Origin: Corynebacterium oculi
Lineage (GTDB): Bacteria > Actinomycetota > Actinomycetes > Mycobacteriales > Mycobacteriaceae
Assembly (NCBI RefSeq): GCF_001412105.1
Contig: NZ_LKST01000001.1
Span: 310,001 to 374,000 of the forward strand
DNA length: 64,000 nt
Direction: 5' to 3'
Program-made: the position numbers and the translations under genes
The notes under the pieces: model-generated
Databases searched by the model: none
The model's input: the letters and a program-made list of their open reading frames with translations, nothing else
What the model was told of the DNA's origin: nothing
Part shown: positions 46,321 to 55,042 of the stretch, piece by piece
Layout: the number at the start of each line of letters is the position of its first letter
Numbering within the stretch: the first letter of the stretch is position 1

Positions 46321-47400
46321 ATGGCGCACCAATCTCAGAGCCCGTCCATCGTGGTCGCCGGCGGCGGCACGGCGGGGCACATCGAACCGGCCTTGGCGGT
46401 GGCCGAGGCTCTGCGGGATCGACACGGCATGACGGTGACGGCGCTGGGAACCGAGCGCGGCCTGGAAAAAGATTTGGTGCCGGCGCGGGGCTTTCACCTC
46501 AAGATGATCCCGCCGGTGCCCGTGCCACGCAAACTCAATGCTGATTTGCTGCGCCTCCCGCTGCGGGTGCGCGGTGCCGTGCGGGAGACCAAGAAGGTTC
46601 TGCGGGAGGTCTCTGCAGATGCCCTGGTGGGCTTCGGCGGCTACGTGGCGGCCCCGGCCTATCTGGCGGCGGCGGGCCTGGGCCTGCCCTTTTACGTGCA
46701 CGAGGCCAACGCCAAGGCCGGCTTGGCCAATAAGCTGGGGGTGTGGCTGGGGGGCACTGGCTTTAATGCGGTGTCCGGCTCCGGCATGAAGGGCGATGTG
46801 GTGGGTATTCCCATTCGGTCCTCGCTGTCCAATGACCGCGAGGGCGCCGCCGCCGAGCGCGGCCGCGCCGCGTGGGGCCTTGACGTGGATCGCTCCACGG
46901 TGCTGGTCACGGGAGGTTCCCAGGGCGCGGTGAGCCTGAACAAGGCCTTGGCGGGGGCGCTCGATGAGATCACGGGGGCGGGGATTCAGGTGCTGCACGC
47001 CTATGGCAAGAAGAATGCGGCCCCGCAGGCCCGCGAGCATTACGTGCCCCTGCCCTTCATCACGGATATGGCGGCCGCCTATGCCGTGGCCGACCTGATC
47101 GTGTGCCGCTCCGGGGCCATGACAGTGGCGGAGGTCACGGCGGCGCACCTCCCGGCGATTTATGTGCCGCTGCCGCACGGCAACGGGGAGCAGGGGCTCA
47201 ACGCCAAGGACGTGATTAAAGCCGGGGCTGCCCGCACCGTCGCGGATTCCGATCTTGATGCCGGGCGCCTTGCCGCCGAGGTCTTGAGCGTTTTGTCCAA
47301 CCCGCACGAACACCAGAAGATGCGCCGCGCCGCCGCCGCCCGGGCGAGCAATAATGCCGCCGAGGTCATCGCGGATCGCGTGGCGGCGGCGCTGGCCTGA
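46321..47400 (+). CDS. murG: Lipid II synthase, UDP-GlcNAc transferase
   Basis: GT28 enzyme adding GlcNAc to lipid I at the inner membrane face. 359 residues, GT-B fold with GGGTAGHIEPALAVAEAL, YVHEANAKAGLANK, GGSQGAVSLNK, CRSGAMTVAEV and LPHGNGEQGLNA motifs. Most start with this ATG; AAGGAGAAG lies upstream. Coupled to ftsW. Confidence 0.96.
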   Translation: MAHQSQSPSIVVAGGGTAGHIEPALAVAEALRDRHGMTVTALGTERGLEKDLVPARGFHLKMIPPVPVPRKLNADLLRLPLRVRGAVRETKKVLREVSADALVGFGGYVAAPAYLAAAGLGLPFYVHEANAKAGLANKLGVWLGGTGFNAVSGSGMKGDVVGIPIRSSLSNDREGAAAERGRAAWGLDVDRSTVLVTGGSQGAVSLNKALAGALDEITGAGIQVLHAYGKKNAAPQAREHYVPLPFITDMAAAYAVADLIVCRSGAMTVAEVTAAHLPAIYVPLPHGNGEQGLNAKDVIKAGAARTVADSDLDAGRLAAEVLSVLSNPHEHQKMRRAAAARASNNAAEVIADRVAAALA

Positions 47401-47448
47401 GCTCCCTGAGCCCCATTTCCATGAGAAACCACTGTGAAAGGACACCCC

Positions 47449-48891
47449 ATGACCTCCCCTGAAACCAGCCCGACCCCCTCCCTGGAGCGGGTGCACCTCG
47501 TGGGCATCGGGGGTGCGGGTATGTCCGGGCTCGCGCGGATTCTGTTGGATCGGGGAATGACGGTCACGGGTTCCGATGTGTCCGATTCCGCCGTGGTGGA
47601 ATCCCTGCGGGGGGCCGGGGCCATCATCGCGGTGGGCCACGCGGAGGAAAACCTCACCTTGTCCGGGCAGCTGCCCACCGCCGTGGTGACGTCCTTTGCG
47701 GCGATCCCCAAGGATAACCCGGAGCTGGTGGCGGCCCGCGCCCACGGCATCGAGGTGATCCGCCGATCCGATCTCTTGGCCCTGCTGATGGAGGGACTCC
47801 AGCAGGTGCTCATCGCCGGGACGCACGGTAAGACCTCCACCACGTCGATGACGGTGGTGGCCATGCGGGAGGCGGGCCTGGATCCCAGCTACGCGATCGG
47901 CGGGCAGCTCAACCGCGATGGCCTGGGTGCTCATCACGGCGCCGGCATGGCCTTTGTAGCCGAGGCGGACGAGTCCGATGCCTCCCTGCTGCGCTATCGC
48001 CCCCAGGTGGCGGTGGTGACCAATGTGGAGCCGGATCACCTGGATTACTTTGGCAGCGCCGAGGCGTACTTTCAGGTATTCGAGGACTTCGCTTCCAGAA
48101 TCACCTCCGATGGGCACCTGGTGGTGTGCGTGGAGGACGATCACGCGGTGGGGGTGGCGCTGCGCGCCCAGGAGCGCGGGGTGAGCGTGCGTGGCTATGG
48201 CACGGCCGAGGCCGCGCGCCGCCACCCGGAGATCGCCATGCTCGCCACCATCACCGGCATGGAGACCACGGCCGCTGGAACACGGGTGGCCGTGCACCTG
48301 GACGGCGCGGAGGTGCGGATCAACCTGGGGATTCCCGGACGCCACATGGCGCTCAACGCCACGGCGGCGCTCAGCGCGGGATACCTCGCCGGGGGCGAGC
48401 CGGAGGCCCTGGCCGAGGGGGTATCGAGCTTTGACGGCGTGCGGCGTCGCTTCGAGCGCAAGGGTGAAGCCGGCGGGGTGGAGGTGTACGACGATTACGC
48501 CCACCACCCCACGGAGGTGACGGCCGTGCTCAACGCGGCGGGCGCGGCGCAGGAGGCCGCCGGGCGCGGCGGGCGCGTGGGGGTGGTGTTTCAACCACAC
48601 CTGTATTCGCGTACCGCGGAGTTTGCCCAGGAGTTTGCCCAGGCGCTGAATCTGGCGGATCACGTGGTGCTCCTGGATATCTTTGGTGCTCGTGAGCAGC
48701 CCCGCGAGGGCGTGGATTCCGGGTTGATCGCGCGGGGCATGGCCCCGGGCGTGGCGGTGCGGGAAGAGGACTTTGATGCTGCCCCCGCTCGGATCGCGCG
48801 GTGGGCGCGGCCGGGTGACATGGTGTTGACGATGGGGGCAGGATCGGTCACGCGCCTGGGGCCGAGGGTCCTTGAGGAACTGGGACGCTGA
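47449..48891 (+). CDS. murC: UDP-MurNAc:L-alanine ligase
   Basis: First amino-acid ligase of the stem peptide. 480 residues: [21 protein letters not shown] loop [21 protein letters not shown] and the [11 protein letters not shown] motif. GAAAGGAC lies 7 nt before the ATG at 47449; an in-frame ATG five codons earlier has no such site. Precedes ftsQ by 8 bp. Confidence 0.96.
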   Translation: MTSPETSPTPSLERVHLVGIGGAGMSGLARILLDRGMTVTGSDVSDSAVVESLRGAGAIIAVGHAEENLTLSGQLPTAVVTSFAAIPKDNPELVAARAHGIEVIRRSDLLALLMEGLQQVLIAGTHGKTSTTSMTVVAMREAGLDPSYAIGGQLNRDGLGAHHGAGMAFVAEADESDASLLRYRPQVAVVTNVEPDHLDYFGSAEAYFQVFEDFASRITSDGHLVVCVEDDHAVGVALRAQERGVSVRGYGTAEAARRHPEIAMLATITGMETTAAGTRVAVHLDGAEVRINLGIPGRHMALNATAALSAGYLAGGEPEALAEGVSSFDGVRRRFERKGEAGGVEVYDDYAHHPTEVTAVLNAAGAAQEAAGRGGRVGVVFQPHLYSRTAEFAQEFAQALNLADHVVLLDIFGAREQPREGVDSGLIARGMAPGVAVREEDFDAAPARIARWARPGDMVLTMGAGSVTRLGPRVLEELGR

Positions 48892-48899
48892 GGGCGGAT

Positions 48900-49649
48900 A
48901 TGGCTTCTTTTCCTTCTTTTCCCTGGCGCAGGTCGCGGCGGGAGCAACCGGAACAACCGGAGCGATCCCCGAGGCGGATCACCCCCCGCCTGCTGCTCAT
49001 CATCGCGGCGGCGTTGCTGGTGCTGATCGCGGGAGCGGCGGCGGTGTTGTGGACGCAGCCGGTGCTCAAGGTGGGTGCCGTGGAGATCACGGGGACCCGG
49101 CACGTGCCGGTGGAGCAGGTGCGCGAGGTCAGCGGCGTGACGGAGGGCCAGAACCTGGTTCGGGTGAACGAATCCGCGGCGGCCACGGAGGTGGCCCGGC
49201 TGGATTGGGTGGAGAGCGTGACGGTATCGCGCTCCCTGCCGTCCACGGTGCGCATCGAGGTCACGGAGCACACCCCCGTGCTGTTCACGAGGGAGGGGGA
49301 TCAGGCGCTGCTTATCGACGCCCACGGCCAAGCCTTTGCCTACGGCGACCCCCCGGAAGGCACGGTGGAGGCCACGGGCGAGGGCATAACCGGGGAGGCA
49401 GCCGATCCGGAGATGGTGAGAACCCTGGTGGAGGCCGTGAATGCCATTGATCCCGGGGTGCGTGCGCAGGTAGCCTCGGTGTCTGTACCGAACCAGTGGG
49501 AGATCGAGTTCCGCCTTGCCGATGGCCGCACGGTGTATTGGGGCTCCCTGGAGGATTACCGAGACAAGGCTTTGGCCATGCGCACGGTGCTCACCCGGGA
49601 GGGGCAGCGGTGGGACGTGTCTAATCCCCGGCTGGTCACGGTGCGCTAG
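48900..49649 (+). CDS. ftsQ: Division protein FtsQ
   Basis: 249 residues, bitopic. Basic N-terminus, one helix (about 31-52), a POTRA domain (about 55-125; VGAVEITGTRHVPVEQVREVSGV) and a beta domain to the end. It scaffolds FtsL and the septal synthase. It is the last gene of the mraZ-to-ftsQ transcript, since a terminator follows. Confidence 0.93.
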   Translation: MASFPSFPWRRSRREQPEQPERSPRRITPRLLLIIAAALLVLIAGAAAVLWTQPVLKVGAVEITGTRHVPVEQVREVSGVTEGQNLVRVNESAAATEVARLDWVESVTVSRSLPSTVRIEVTEHTPVLFTREGDQALLIDAHGQAFAYGDPPEGTVEATGEGITGEAADPEMVRTLVEAVNAIDPGVRAQVASVSVPNQWEIEFRLADGRTVYWGSLEDYRDKALAMRTVLTREGQRWDVSNPRLVTVR

Positions 49650-49659
49650 GCCGTGCCCG

Positions 49660-49709
49660 GCGGCGGCGCGACACGCCGCCGCAAATGTCCGCCACTCCGG
49701 CGGATTTTT
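49660..49709 (+). terminator. Tandem hairpins between ftsQ and ftsZ
   Basis: First hairpin: CGGCGGCG (49661-49668) with CGCCGCCG (49674-49681), no T-run. Second: TCCGCC (49688-49693) with GGCGGA (49699-49704), followed by TTTTT, a rho-independent terminator. Together they separate ftsZ from the upstream cluster. Confidence 0.82.
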
Positions 49710-49737
49710 CCCTCATGATGGACAGCGTAGATTTTTA

Positions 49738-49743
49738 TAGAAT
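49738..49743 (+). promoter_or_regulatory. Candidate ftsZ -10 box
   Basis: TAGAAT at 49738-49743, 32 nt before the ftsZ ATG in an AT-rich patch directly after the terminator. No clear -35. Confidence 0.45.
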
Positions 49744-49775
49744 TCTCAACTCTTCTGAAAGGCGAGCCGCATCTC

Positions 49776-51023
49776 ATGACCTCTCCGAATAATTACCTCG
49801 CCGTCATCAAGGTCGTCGGCGTCGGCGGCGGTGGCGTTAATGCCGTGAACCGCATGATCGAGGAGGGACTCAAGGGTGTTGAGTTCATTGCGGTAAACAC
49901 CGATTCCCAGGCCCTGATGTTTTCCGACGCGGACGTGAAGCTGGACATCGGGCGCGAGGCCACTCGCGGCCTGGGGGCCGGGGCGAACCCGGAGGTGGGG
50001 CGCGCCTCGGCGGAGGATCACAAGTCGGAGATCGAGGAATCGCTCAAGGGCGCGGACATGGTGTTCGTGACCGCAGGTGAGGGCGGCGGAACCGGCACCG
50101 GCGCGGCTCCCGTGGTGGCGGGGATCGCCAAGAAGATGGGTGCTTTGACCATTGGCGTGGTGACCCGCCCCTTTAAGTTCGAGGGTAAGCGCCGCACCCG
50201 GCAGGCGCTGGAGGGGATCGACGCCCTCAAGGAGGTCTGCGATACCGTCATCGTGATCCCGAACGATCGGCTCATGGAGCTGGGCGACGCCACGCTCTCC
50301 ATGATGGAGGCCTTCCGTGCCGCCGATGAGGTTCTGCACAACGGCGTGCAGGGCATCACGAACCTGATTACCACCCCCGGCGTGATCAACGTGGACTTCG
50401 CGGACGTGCGCTCCGTGATGGCAGATGCCGGTTCCGCCCTCATGGGTGTGGGCTCGGCGCGCGGCGATAACCGCGTGATGAACGCCGCCGAGCAGGCCAT
50501 CAACTCCCCGCTGCTGGAGTCCACGATGGAGGGCGCTACCGGCGTGCTGCTCTCCGTGGCTGGCGGCTCCGATCTGGGCCTGCACGAGGTCTACGAGGCG
50601 AACTCGATGGTGGAGGACAAGGCGGACGAGGACGTGAACCTCATCTGGGGCACGATCATCGACGATAACCTTGGCGACGAGGTGCGCGTGACCATCGTGG
50701 CCACCGGCTTCGACGCCGCCACGAACGCGGTGTCGGAATCCTCCCGCGAGCAGGCCCCGGCGGCCGCGTCGTCGGCGTCGGCAGCCTCCGCGGCTCCGGC
50801 GGCTCCTGCGGAAGATCCCACCCCGGCGCCGAGCGAGCGCGGCTCGCTTTTTGCCGAGCGGGAGCGCCGCCGCGAGGAGGAGCCCTCCGCGCGGCACCGC
50901 CTGGATTCCCCCCGGCGTCGAGAAGGCGGCAGCGGGCTCTTTACTCACCGCGAGGAGGAGCGCGATTGGCGCCGCCGCGACGATGAGGGTGACGAACTCG
51001 ACGTGCCGGATTTCCTGCGCTAG
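49776..51023 (+). CDS. ftsZ: Cell division tubulin homologue FtsZ
   Basis: GTPase forming the Z ring. 415 residues: GTP-binding [14 protein letters not shown] and the tubulin signature [12 protein letters not shown], the T7 loop ([11 protein letters not shown]) with catalytic Asp, a linker rich in Ala/Pro/Arg/Glu (about 320-405), and the C-terminal peptide [10 protein letters not shown] that binds SepF and FtsW. AAAGGCGAG precedes the ATG. It has its own promoter region after a terminator and heads the ftsZ-pgeF-yggS-sepF-yggT run. Confidence 0.97.
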   Translation: MTSPNNYLAVIKVVGVGGGGVNAVNRMIEEGLKGVEFIAVNTDSQALMFSDADVKLDIGREATRGLGAGANPEVGRASAEDHKSEIEESLKGADMVFVTAGEGGGTGTGAAPVVAGIAKKMGALTIGVVTRPFKFEGKRRTRQALEGIDALKEVCDTVIVIPNDRLMELGDATLSMMEAFRAADEVLHNGVQGITNLITTPGVINVDFADVRSVMADAGSALMGVGSARGDNRVMNAAEQAINSPLLESTMEGATGVLLSVAGGSDLGLHEVYEANSMVEDKADEDVNLIWGTIIDDNLGDEVRVTIVATGFDAATNAVSESSREQAPAAASSASAASAAPAAPAEDPTPAPSERGSLFAERERRREEEPSARHRLDSPRRREGGSGLFTHREEERDWRRRDDEGDELDVPDFLR

Positions 51024-51034
51024 ATTCCGCTGGT

Positions 51035-51769
51035 ATGCCACTGACCGATAGCCCCCGCCCCGTCCGCAAGGTTTTTACCAGCCGAGCGGGCGGGGTTTCT
51101 TCTGCCCCGTACTCCTCGTTCAACCTGGCCCTGCACGTGGGCGATGACCCACAGGACGTGGGGGCCAACCGGCGTCGATTAGCCCGGGTGGTGGGAGTGC
51201 CTGCGGAGCGCTTCGTGTGGATGGAACAGCTGCACACCAATACGGTAACGGTGGTAACCGAGCCCGCAGAGGGCCCGGTGGAGGCCACGGACGCGCTGGT
51301 GACCACCACCCCGAACCTCGTGCTCGCGGTGCTGGTGGCCGATTGCGTGCCGGTGCTGCTCTCTGACGCTCGGGCCGGGGTGGTGGCGGCCGTGCACGCG
51401 GGTAGGCTGGGCGCGCGTAACGGGATCCTGCCGCGCGCGGTGGAGGCGATGGTACGCTGCGGGGCCCACCCGGAGGATGTGCACGCGCTGGTGGGGCCCG
51501 CGGCGGCGGGAGAATCCTACGAGGTGCCGGAGGCGATGGCGAGGGACGTGGAGGCGCGGCTGCCGGGGGCGTTGACGCGGACGCAGGCGGGCACGCCGGG
51601 GCTGGACCTGCGCGCGGGCCTGGAGAGGCAACTGCGGGGATTAGGCGTGCGGGCGGTGGACGTAGACCCCCGGGATACCATCGCCGATGAGCAATTCTTC
51701 TCTTATCGCCGCGAGGGCACCACGGGGCGGCAGGCCGGGCTGGTGTGGTTGGAGGGGAAGGAAGCCTGA
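51035..51769 (+). CDS. pgeF: Multi-copper polyphenol oxidoreductase domain (YfiH/PgeF) protein
   Basis: 244 residues of the YfiH family, which in E. coli (PgeF) edits peptidoglycan precursors by removing L-Ser wrongly added in place of L-Ala (literature). Conserved metal/active residues are visible in QLHTNTV, VADCVPVLL and AAVHAGRLGARNGI, where the usual GW is GR. It is always found after ftsZ in Actinobacteria. It starts 11 bp after ftsZ and shares one base with yggS. Confidence 0.9.
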   Translation: MPLTDSPRPVRKVFTSRAGGVSSAPYSSFNLALHVGDDPQDVGANRRRLARVVGVPAERFVWMEQLHTNTVTVVTEPAEGPVEATDALVTTTPNLVLAVLVADCVPVLLSDARAGVVAAVHAGRLGARNGILPRAVEAMVRCGAHPEDVHALVGPAAAGESYEVPEAMARDVEARLPGALTRTQAGTPGLDLRAGLERQLRGLGVRAVDVDPRDTIADEQFFSYRREGTTGRQAGLVWLEGKEA

Positions 51770-52464
51770 TGAATCGACGCGAGGAATTGCGGCAGAACCT
51801 TCAGCGCGTGCGCGAGGTGATCGCGCGGGAGGCCCAGCGCGCCGGGCGCGATCCGCGAGGGATTACCTTGCTGCCGGTAACCAAGTTCCACCCGGCCAGC
51901 GATGTTGCCCTGCTTGCGGAACTCGGCGTGCGCGAGGTGGGGGAGAACCGCGAGCAGGAGGCCCGCGCCAAGGCGGAGGAACTGCCCCGTGTGCAATTTC
52001 ACATGATCGGCCAGGTGCAGACTAAGAAGGCCAATTCCGTGGCGCGCTGGGCGGCGAGCGTTCACTCCGTGGATTCCCTCAAGCTCGTGGCCGCCCTGGA
52101 TCGCGGGGCGGGCCGGGCTGTGGAGCGAGGCGAGCGGGAGAGCCCCCTGGCATGCTTCGTGCAGTGGAGCGCGGACGGGGACGCTCGGCGCGGCGGAGCT
52201 ACCGAGGTCGCTCCGCTTCTTAACGCCCTGGTGGCCGCCCCGCACCTGCTGCTTGCGGGCATCATGTGCGTGCCGCCGGTGGGCAGCGAGGCCGCCGAGG
52301 TCTTTTCCCGCGCGCACCGCTTGCGCCGCGAGGAGGAGGAGCGCCTGGGGCGTCGCCTCCTGTTGTCCGCCGGGATGTCGGGAGACATGGGTGAGGCGAT
52401 TGCGGCGGGGACGGATATTGTGCGTGTCGGAACGGGAATCATGGGCGCGCGCCCACTAGCCTGA
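51769..52464 (+). CDS. yggS: PLP homeostasis protein (YggS/PROSC family)
   Basis: 231 residues, single-domain TIM-barrel PLP-binding protein. The PLP Lys is K39 in LLPVTKFHP, followed by GVREVGENREQEA, HMIGQVQTKK and SAGMSGDMGEAIAAGTDIVRVGTGIMG, the phosphate-binding end. It buffers free PLP and affects amino-acid pools; no catalytic activity is known. ATG overlaps the pgeF TGA. Confidence 0.93.
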   Translation: MNRREELRQNLQRVREVIAREAQRAGRDPRGITLLPVTKFHPASDVALLAELGVREVGENREQEARAKAEELPRVQFHMIGQVQTKKANSVARWAASVHSVDSLKLVAALDRGAGRAVERGERESPLACFVQWSADGDARRGGATEVAPLLNALVAAPHLLLAGIMCVPPVGSEAAEVFSRAHRLRREEEERLGRRLLLSAGMSGDMGEAIAAGTDIVRVGTGIMGARPLA

Positions 52465-52527
52465 GTACCGATTCAAGTTAGCCACCGCGGTGCTCATGGC
52501 GCACCGCGAGCAGAGGGGACGTGAGAG

Positions 52528-53046
52528 ATGTCGATCATCAAGAATGCCAAGGAGTTCTTCGGCCTGGCGCCGGCGGATGCCTACCACGACGACGCCTACT
52601 ACGGTGAGGACGTCCACTACGAGTCGCAGGGTAGCGCCGCCTACCAGCCCCGCCGCGAGCCGGGATACGAGTACGGCTCGGACTACGGGCGGGAACGCGG
52701 TGCGGCTTCGGCACCCAGCCGACACGAGCCGGTCAGCCGGGGGAACGTGGAGCGCGCGGGCAGCGTGGCGGCCGGGCCTTACGTCCCCGCCGTGGTGCCG
52801 GTGCGGCTGACCTCCTTCACCCAGTCCGCGGAGGTGGGCGAGCCCTTCCGCGATGGCGACGCCGTGGTGTTCGATCTCAGCGGCATGGACCTTGATGAGG
52901 CCAAGCGGGTGCTCGACTTCGCCTCGGGCCTGTGCTTCGCGCTGCGCGGGCAGATGAAGAAGCTGGTTCCCCGCGTCTTTGCCATCGTTCCCGATGGCGC
53001 CTCCATCTCCACCCGGGAGTTGGAAGAGGCCGCCCGCCTGCGCTAA
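52528..53046 (+). CDS. sepF: Cell division protein SepF
   Basis: 172 residues: an N-terminal amphipathic membrane-binding helix (MSIIKNAKEFFGLAPA), a Tyr/Asp/Arg-rich linker (about 17-90) and the SepF core (about 95-165; SAEVGEPFRDGDAVVFDLSGMDLDEAKRVLDFASGL). In Actinobacteria, which lack FtsA, SepF anchors FtsZ to the membrane by binding its C-terminal peptide. It lies 63 bp after yggS. Confidence 0.95.
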   Translation: MSIIKNAKEFFGLAPADAYHDDAYYGEDVHYESQGSAAYQPRREPGYEYGSDYGRERGAASAPSRHEPVSRGNVERAGSVAAGPYVPAVVPVRLTSFTQSAEVGEPFRDGDAVVFDLSGMDLDEAKRVLDFASGLCFALRGQMKKLVPRVFAIVPDGASISTRELEEAARLR

Positions 53047-53104
53047 CCCGCGGGCGGCTACCCCTGGCTCCCGTGCGCGGGAAACTCCATTAGGCTGGAT
53101 CACC

Positions 53105-53398
53105 GTGATAGACCTCGGCCTCGTACTCCTGATCCTGTTGCGGATCTTTACCCTGCTGCTCATCGTGCGCATCGTGGTTGAAATGATCCAGTCTTTTTCC
53201 CGGAGTTTCCGCCCGCCACGGGCCTTTTATCTCGTGGCGGAGCCGATTTTCCGGGTCACCGATCCGCCGCTGAAGGCCCTGCGGCGGGTGATTCCCCCGC
53301 TGAACATGGGCGGGGTGGCGCTGGATATTTCGGTGATCGTGTTGTTCTTGATCTGCTCGCTGCTGAGCCAGTTGGTTCTGGTGGCTTTCTTCCGCTGA
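53105..53398 (+). CDS. yggT: YggT family membrane protein
   Basis: 97 residues with helices at about 3-26 (LGLVLLILLRIFTLLLIVRIVVEMI) and 72-95, and the family motif between them (YLVAEPIFRVTDPPLKALRRVIPPLNMGGVALDIS). Role unknown, position after sepF conserved. The GTG at 53105 is 8 nt after a -10-like TAGGCT (53091-53096) with no Shine-Dalgarno, so it may have its own leaderless transcript. Confidence 0.92.
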   Translation: MIDLGLVLLILLRIFTLLLIVRIVVEMIQSFSRSFRPPRAFYLVAEPIFRVTDPPLKALRRVIPPLNMGGVALDISVIVLFLICSLLSQLVLVAFFR

Positions 53399-53476
53399 TG
53401 CCGCGGGGGTGGCGGGTAAAAACCCGCTTTGATTGGCGGAAACACTCAAGATCAACTAAAGAATTAAGTTAGGTAC

Positions 53477-53609
53477 TATACTCGGTGTCAGTGTGGATTC
53501 ATCTACACTGGCTGCGAAGAACCGCAATGTAATTTACAGAACGCAACCGTAAGGCTTGATGGGCCTTACACCTAGCCCCATCGGGGCGACGAACTCGAAG
53601 GGATCTCCA
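53477..53609 (+). promoter_or_regulatory. wag31 promoter and structured 5' UTR
   Basis: TATACT (53477-53482) is a good -10. An imperfect dyad AGTGT/ACACT spans 53490-53509 just downstream. Two small hairpins lie in the leader: GTAAGGC (53549-53555) with GCCTTAC (53563-53569), and GCCCC/GGGGC (53575-53587). The leader is about 120 nt, unusually long beside the leaderless neighbours. Confidence 0.5.
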
Positions 53610-54509
53610 ATGCCGCTGACACCAGCAGATGTGCACAACGTAGCTTTTAGCAAGCCGCCGATCGGCAAGCGGGGCTACAACGAGGACGAGGTGGATCAGT
53701 TCCTCGATCTGGTGGAGGACACCCTCGCTCAGTTGCAGGAGGAAAACGAGGATCTGCGCCAGCGCGTGGGCGAGCTGAAGGATTCCTCCTCCTCCGCTGG
53801 GGCTGCGGCTTCCCGTTCCACCTCCTCCTCCGTGGACGAGTCCGCGCTGCGCCGCGAGATTGAGTCCGAGCTGCGTTCCGAGTATGAGGCTCAGCTCACC
53901 CAGGCGAAGAAGGCCACCCAGAAGGCCGAGGCTGACATCAAGGCCGCCCGCGAGGAGGCCGACCGCGCGAAGAAGGAGGCCGCAGAGGCCAAGAACCGCG
54001 CCTCCGCAGCCTCCTCCCAGCAGGCACAGGCCTCCGCCGCAGTGGAGACCTCCACGGATTCCAACGTCCAGGCCGCGAAGGTTCTGGGCATGGCCCAGGA
54101 GATGGCCGACCGCCTGACCACCGAGGCCCAGATGGAATCCAAGTCCATGCTGGACGAGGCCCGCCAGGCCGCGGAGAAGCAGCTCAGCGAGGCCGATACC
54201 AAGGCGCGCACCCTGGTGGCGGACGCGGAGAAGAAGTCCGAGGAGACCTTGGCCGCCGCGCATTCCCGCGCGGAGACCCAGGTGCGTCAGGCAGAGGAAA
54301 AGGCCGCCGCCCTCAAGCAGGACGCGGAGCGCAAGCACTCCGAGATCATGTCCACCGTCAAGCAGCAGCAGACGGCCCTGGAATCCCGCATCGCGGAGCT
54401 GCGTACCTTCGAGCGCGAGTATCGCACCCGCCTCAAGACCATGCTGCAAAGCCAGCTGGAGGAACTGGAGTCTCGCGGCTCCACGGTGACGAACTCCACG
54501 GAGAGCTAA
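53610..54509 (+). CDS. wag31: Polar growth protein Wag31 (DivIVA)
   Basis: Organises apical peptidoglycan synthesis at the cell poles. 299 residues. The N-terminal DivIVA domain has [37 protein letters not shown]; a Ser/Ala linker follows, then a long coiled coil rich in Ala/Glu/Lys/Gln (about 85-290). The ATG at 53610 is chosen over one 18 codons earlier because family members start MPLTPADV. It is essential in C. glutamicum and is known to be phosphorylated by Pkn kinases in relatives. Confidence 0.96.
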   Translation: MPLTPADVHNVAFSKPPIGKRGYNEDEVDQFLDLVEDTLAQLQEENEDLRQRVGELKDSSSSAGAAASRSTSSSVDESALRREIESELRSEYEAQLTQAKKATQKAEADIKAAREEADRAKKEAAEAKNRASAASSQQAQASAAVETSTDSNVQAAKVLGMAQEMADRLTTEAQMESKSMLDEARQAAEKQLSEADTKARTLVADAEKKSEETLAAAHSRAETQVRQAEEKAAALKQDAERKHSEIMSTVKQQQTALESRIAELRTFEREYRTRLKTMLQSQLEELESRGSTVTNSTES

Positions 54510-54525
54510 TCGCCCCTCCACGCCC

Positions 54526-54566
54526 CTTGACCCCCGCCGCGATAGCACCTCGCGGCGGGGGTCAAG
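54526..54566. terminator. wag31 terminator-like hairpin
   Basis: A perfect 17-bp stem (54526-54542 with 54550-54566) and a 7-nt loop. No T-run, but very strong. Confidence 0.75.
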
Positions 54567-54623
54567 CGCGTCTGATGAAGGACGGTGCCGGAGCGAGGGG
54601 AACGCGGCGGCTACACTGGGGCC

Positions 54624-54809
54624 ATGCTCGTTGCCGCCTTGATCTGTACCGCCCTCGCCCTGGTGAGTTTCGTCGTCGTGATCGTGACGGGATACACCCT
54701 CGGGCTGGTGGTGATGTTCCTGTTGGTGGCGGTGGCGGCCTCGCTGCTGGTGATTGACATGAGCGCCAAGCGGCACCCCACGGGGCGGCACTCGGCGGGG
54801 GACCGGTAG
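54624..54809 (+). CDS. Small membrane protein, leaderless
   Basis: 61 residues with two hydrophobic helices (about 2-22 and 25-45) and a basic polar tail (SAKRHPTGRHSAGDR). No named family recognised, but small membrane proteins here are conserved between wag31 and ileS in corynebacteria. TACACT lies 6 nt before the ATG and no Shine-Dalgarno is present. Confidence 0.65.
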   Translation: MLVAALICTALALVSFVVVIVTGYTLGLVVMFLLVAVAASLLVIDMSAKRHPTGRHSAGDR

Positions 54810-54814
54810 GGCGC

Positions 54815-55037
54815 TATACTGTGGTGCATATGCGTCGATCCGGCCATCACCGGGGAGCATTCGGAAGAACGGCGGGGTGCCGCTTAGTAGAACCGAACGG
54901 CTGAGGCCCGTTAGTGCCTTCACTTGAGCAATGAAGCGGCTGTGTTGCGCGGCGGAAAGCGGCGGGGCGCGGCAAGCAGGGTGGTACCGCGCGGTGATCC
55001 GCGTCCCTGCATTCCAGTTCGCATGAGTGAAGGAGAG
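54815..55037 (+). promoter_or_regulatory. ileS T-box riboswitch with -10 box
   Basis: -10 TATACT at 54815-54820. The leader has a short specifier stem with the Ile codon ATC at 54846-54848 (GGCCATCACCGGGGAGC), a GGAAGAACG segment, further helices, and the T-box consensus AGGGTGGTACCGCG (54978-54991) that binds the tRNA acceptor end. The small specifier stem and the absence of a U-run terminator indicate the translational, ultra-short stem I class known from actinobacterial ileS leaders. The SD-containing AGTGAAGG (55026-55033) is complementary to CCTTCACT (54917-54924), which could mask it when tRNA-Ile is charged. Confidence 0.9.
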
Positions 55038-55042
55038 GCGTC

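Noticed and set aside
44788..48663. A 1291-codon open frame on the minus strand
   Set aside because: It runs antisense through ftsW, murG and murC, whose products are unmistakable. It reads as His/Gly/Arg-rich low-complexity protein, an effect of high GC at third codon positions.
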